Shown: positions 61,701-64,000 of the stretch, piece after piece | Layout of the letters: each line of letters starts with the position of its first letter | Numbering within the stretch: the stretch's first letter is position 1 | From: Chryseosolibacter sp035628595 | GTDB lineage: Bacteria; Bacteroidota; Bacteroidia; Cytophagales; Cyclobacteriaceae | DNA: 64,000 nucleotides | Direction: 5' to 3' | Assembly: GCA_035628595.1 (NCBI GenBank) | Contig: DASPJN010000074.1 | Location: 18,545 to 82,544, forward strand | The notes under the pieces: generated by a model | The model's database searches: none | The model's input: only the letters and a program-made list of their open reading frames with translations | What the model was told of the DNA's origin: nothing | Made by a program: the position numbers and the translations under genes

Positions 61701-62573
61701 TGAGGGTATAGGCGTGATCTCAAGCAATGATGCTGTAGTAGGTAAAGCAGAGGTTACTCCGTCGATGTCCTGGATAGTTGGCCCTACGTTCTCTACTACA
61801 GCTAATTGCAGGTAATCAAAGTTTTCTGTTTCCTCATAAGAGGGTGTGATGGTTAGGTTTAGTTTCCGGGAAGTGGAAAGCCCTATTCCAGATGTTATTG
61901 TATCATTAGAATTTGATGCACTGTAAACGTGAATTGGATTGGAGAGAGTTGACCATTTAGTGAACCGCTTGTTCTCCGGATCACACATCCTGTAAGCAAA
62001 CTGGTAAGTTCCGGAAAGAAGTGAACCCCCTGTAGATGAGATTGAGGTTAAGGTTATAGTTCCGTTAGCCCCTCTTCTGGCAAGGGAGATGTCGTATGAG
62101 GTAAGGAAGTTTGCTAAGTAAGGGCTTGGTATCTCACACTTGAGAAATCTTAACTCGTTATGATTGTCCGTAAAATATACATAATCCAAGCCATTTTCGG
62201 GATAAGTCTCTGCCTGAATAACTCTATCTGAAGTAAGATAACCAGAAGTAGTTTCCTGATAGAGTTCATACAGTGTATCAGTTTGAGTATTGTAACACCA
62301 GATTTTAAACAGGGTGTTACTTGCTGTGAAGACTGTTAAGCACTTATACGCAGTACCACCTATAGAGTATAGGTTAGGCATAACGTGGATACACTCTGTC
62401 AAAGAATCATTAATGATCTCCTGAACAGCAGTAGTACCTCGAATGTTTTGCAAGCTAAAGAACTCACCATCTCCAACAGCCTCTACGTTACTGGCAGCAA
62501 TGTACTGGTCGTTCGGTACTAGGTGATGTGAAACGTCGGTGTTTCGCTTGACAAATGTATTTTTGAATATCAA
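58746..62573 (-). CDS. large phage tail protein (tail tube/nozzle-like)
   Basis: A 1,275-residue, almost entirely beta-rich protein. The start (VPNDQYIAASNVEAVGDGEFFSLQNIRGT, in part) and the repeated aromatic strand pairs resemble the stabilisation/tail-tube proteins of Bacteroidota podoviruses and the nozzle (gp12-like) propeller of T7-type phages. It follows an adaptor-like gene with a four-base overlap. The exact homologue cannot be fixed by eye. Confidence 0.75.
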   Translation of the reverse strand: MIFKNTFVKRNTDVSHHLVPNDQYIAASNVEAVGDGEFFSLQNIRGTTAVQEIINDSLTECIHVMPNLYSIGGTAYKCLTVFTASNTLFKIWCYNTQTDTLYELYQETTSGYLTSDRVIQAETYPENGLDYVYFTDNHNELRFLKCEIPSPYLANFLTSYDISLARRGANGTITLTSISSTGGSLLSGTYQFAYRMCDPENKRFTKWSTLSNPIHVYSASNSNDTITSGIGLSTSRKLNLTITPSYEETENFDYLQLAVVENVGPTIQDIDGVTSALPTTASLLEITPIPSTSLSFAYKSNSRIGTIPIDDIVVDLAQIEKVKTLAIKENRLFGGNVSYANLEFDNGTPSATSGSVISETLFSRDIYSSDESSSNHLGYWRDEVYRFGIVYFDKYGNKSSVQPLDLDGKITGNQITSGVPDLKFPSRSTSNTYSLFDTGTAIRALGLNLTGIINHPTWARGFEIVRVKRKKNILFQTPLIPMTTVQGTGAISFYPTTYYSEADTDVIIDDAQPMTSSKILIPKNLMWPELREIVQNGAVSGSGRSFKTSSEVYLSRKNFYDFAAVFPPSSMYGDTPFVYTGGEKLDIIDYALLKLEYDDFVESEDYNAGDYAKTSVTGTFYALNESQYYFDADWSGKTIASNLKNIPLTDYEFFDNLGQPASVAGNSALDYEALQTKNVSLWQHQPTVQKMGVFQLGQSLFENSRVFKAGTLNAAGDSNYIVGSSGAQYNPTTALSNDYVFEYSGTLNYVSALAIANIKLGLGDERYGDINTTHEYISTGAKYTFTEAEVANVEAGNPVSIDLDVWGGDCFIAPHLFKVCDSTYSVIDQQKNQTPLGSGYDDIYNMAQRWTAVYRYAPIDADPAMCIPVPVPNCGQYLQVILESDYNGGVRDVEAMGSNNSENGMPIYINSTEASVRSPLTYKYNLNLSKQNDRKIFLPKPTYSFQQNDFAARLIYSDLKIYNSDQPGFDIFRVGNIYDLEENRRSITKLAVAGDSLYAIQEQGIVYIPTGERQLEATDSGQLSVRSGEIIGRPSVVDSRRGSIHPRGIISTGGVIFIPDNINKSVYVLAGQELKPIIQDNETLFRSFFGNLIDQNAVVGVYDPLKREYWIYANDQCEVFNEQRGWITTLDFTGLMGGVSTNQKLYLIGKPSTSLSIHEMYTGNVESLFGETVNSSVTCVVNEENHAKVFDNLMITSSTALDTVDLVTENGGGNQTVSASINVTPREGSYRIATPRASGARLRGTRMKITLNWRNTLATLHAVYTKFRNSARSPF

Positions 62574-63262
62574 AACTGAGACCTGTTATAGTTAGGTATT
62601 TGACGATTGAAATTCATAGCAATACGCTTACGAACCTCGTTAGAGAAGTCTAGGGATTTTGTTTTACCGATAGCCCAATCACACTCGTGCATAAAATCAA
62701 GTTTATTCTGTCTGATTTCAGATTGGTTCTGATTCTTACGTTGTGACCACTTCCATCTTACATACGCACATACAGCATCTACTTCGTGATCGTATACGAC
62801 CGGAATATTGTCTTTATCAATCGGTAGCGGATAGTAGCGGATAAGGGCATAACTCACTTCAGTAGCGTTAGTACCAAGTGTAAATGAAGTATCAGTTTCA
62901 GATAAGTCTACGGGTAGATAGTAAGTAGTTTCTTCATCCGTTCCTTGTGCTGTTGTGTAAGAGTACTGGTCTACGTTAGGGTATATTCGAGAGTTACCTG
63001 TATGAAATGCGTGAGGTATAAAGTTACTAGCAGAATCAAATAAAGCTATCTCAATCAACTGCTTCATATCAGTTGGTTTTTTTATTAGGAGAGCCTTAGC
63101 CGGAACCTCACAAACCTTAATAGATTGATCCGACGTAGCTAACTTCTTCTTAGCACCATAAACCCACTGTCTAGCAAAATTCTTAGCAATTTCCTCATCT
63201 TCCAGGTATCCTAGAGTAGAGACTGCTTCTGCTATCACTTCTTCAAATTCTGCTATCTTCAT
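62570..63262 (-). CDS. phage adaptor/tail-tube-like protein (gp11-like)
   Basis: A 230-residue protein with a helical start (EFEEVIAEAVSTLGYLEDEEI) and C-terminal helices around WKWSQRKNQNQSEIRQ, while the middle is strand-rich. This helical-shell-with-beta-centre pattern is that of adaptor proteins which sit under the portal. It precedes the large tail protein with an ATGA overlap, as T7 gp11 precedes gp12. Assignment by order and pattern. Confidence 0.65.
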   Translation of the reverse strand: MKIAEFEEVIAEAVSTLGYLEDEEIAKNFARQWVYGAKKKLATSDQSIKVCEVPAKALLIKKPTDMKQLIEIALFDSASNFIPHAFHTGNSRIYPNVDQYSYTTAQGTDEETTYYLPVDLSETDTSFTLGTNATEVSYALIRYYPLPIDKDNIPVVYDHEVDAVCAYVRWKWSQRKNQNQSEIRQNKLDFMHECDWAIGKTKSLDFSNEVRKRIAMNFNRQIPNYNRSQF

Positions 63263-63318
63263 TTGTCTTCTTGGTCTTGGCTCATATCTTAAATCATTGT
63301 TTCGTCTAATACGGGGTT

Positions 63319-64000
63319 TTACAATTCATCTATCAATCCATAACCAACAAAAAGATCAGCCCTTGTTGTTGAAAATTCTGTTGAAAACATCATAGCCCGG
63401 TAGTTACCACCTGCGTTCAGTATTGAAGGATAACCGAGAATGCCCAACCCGTCAGTAGCGTAAGCGTTATTAATCAGTGTACCTTCGTTCCATGCTGTTT
63501 CATCGGCGAGTACGGTAGCCGGGTCGTTGTCTGTTGAAAGGTAGATTTCATGAAACTCTCTCGATACGTAAAGAATATCTATCTTACCGTTATCATTGAG
63601 GCACATAGACGCATTTGCAACACCTTCAGCTACCAGATTAGTTTTTTGCGGAGAACTCCATGTGTCGCCGCCATCGGTAGAGTATGTTTGCCACAATCCA
63701 CCGGACGCTCCCTGATCCCTTGCTATTGCCAGTAGGGTATTAGGAAGTTTAACAAGCGCTGCTTCTGCAAGTCGGATAGTGTCATCCTCAAATACCTGAA
63801 TCTTGCTAACGGTTGCCCAATTGTCCGTAGTCTTGAATACTGAAAATCTGTAAGTACCTGCGCCGTCGTGTTCAAAGAAGGACGCAAAATATTCCCCCGC
63901 ACTAAATCCCGCTATAACCTTTTCGTAAAATTCATAGCGTGAATATTCCGTTGTCATCGTTGTCATTGCATCGAACGACTCACCCGTTAATCCATCACTA
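63319..64000 (-). CDS. sialidase-like (BNR) phage protein, 5' end outside the window
   Basis: The visible 3' part has a beta-propeller character with an Asp-box, STDGGDTWSS, as in sialidases and other BNR proteins (SxDxGxTW). The frame is open to the window edge with no stop above the ATG at 63966, so the protein is probably longer and starts beyond 64,000. It may be a receptor-binding or glycan-cleaving tail protein. Enzyme activity cannot be judged from this part. Confidence 0.7.
   Translation of the reverse strand, partial: SDGLTGESFDAMTTMTTEYSRYEFYEKVIAGFSAGEYFASFFEHDGAGTYRFSVFKTTDNWATVSKIQVFEDDTIRLAEAALVKLPNTLLAIARDQGASGGLWQTYSTDGGDTWSSPQKTNLVAEGVANASMCLNDNGKIDILYVSREFHEIYLSTDNDPATVLADETAWNEGTLINNAYATDGLGILGYPSILNAGGNYRAMMFSTEFSTTRADLFVGYGLIDEL

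Noticed and set aside
50669..63262. Firm assignment of the late block to the crAss-like phages
   Set aside because: The order and some features are similar, but no portal, capsid or RNA polymerase is visible in the window to decide it; only a podovirus-like layout is claimed.
1..64000. CRISPR arrays, insertion sequences, rRNA genes and long tandem repeats
   Set aside because: No regular repeat-spacer pattern, transposase gene or rRNA-like sequence was seen on either strand.

Overview
The window is a chromosomal segment of a Bacteroidota bacterium, most like the Cytophagales, with the left part of an integrated phage in its last third. Evidence for the host group: a secreted protein with a C-terminal type IX secretion signal, several small outer-membrane beta-barrel proteins of the Bacteroidota type, SusC-free orphan carbohydrate genes, LytS/LytTR signalling with a reg-prop propeller sensor, DUF2911/DUF922/DUF5777 families, and -7 promoter boxes of the form TAnnTTTG.

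Host region (1 to about 41,860). Left to right: a small membrane protein, a beta carbonic anhydrase and a SulP transporter (inorganic carbon uptake pair); tyrS; four outer-membrane barrel genes on the minus strand; a minus-strand run of metallo-beta-lactamase-fold hydrolase, patatin and urocanase; accA; a single-domain response regulator; an Xre/RES toxin-antitoxin pair; tRNA-Asp; a TetR regulator divergent from gamma-glutamyltransferase; an OmpA-type protein; a 3-methyladenine glycosylase; DUF2911; a zinc metallopeptidase; a GH43-like hydrolase with an SDR; DUF922. Then comes a coherent plus-strand cluster at 23,759-31,066: YceI, LytS-type sensor, LytTR regulator, two heme-c lipoproteins, an OB-fold protein, a second YceI and a DUF5777 barrel. 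It is followed by a 2,019-residue type IX-secreted esterase/PA14/fibronectin protein, an M28 peptidase with PDZ, and membrane proteins of unknown role.

Prophage (about 41,861 to beyond 64,000). Its left edge is an 18-base fragment of the 3' end of a tRNA, still followed by the host terminator, so the element appears to have integrated in a tRNA gene. An early block runs on the plus strand (repressor-flanked promoter, a lipoprotein, ERF annealing protein, a small protein with an SSB-like tail, an HNH nuclease, a family A DNA polymerase with proofreading domain) and a late block runs on the minus strand. They meet tail to tail at 49,890. The late block, read in its own direction, gives a sialidase-like protein (cut by the window edge), an adaptor-like protein, a 1,275-residue tail protein, and four candidate ejection proteins (194, 335, 516 and 1,647 residues), then two small membrane proteins (holin candidates). 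That order resembles the gp11-gp16 order of T7-like podoviruses, with larger proteins. No integrase, portal, capsid or terminase is inside the window; they are expected to the right.

The prophage is visibly more AT-rich than the host part and its genes are packed with 1-8 base overlaps. Several genes below the usual length cut-off were read by eye and are listed with lower confidence.
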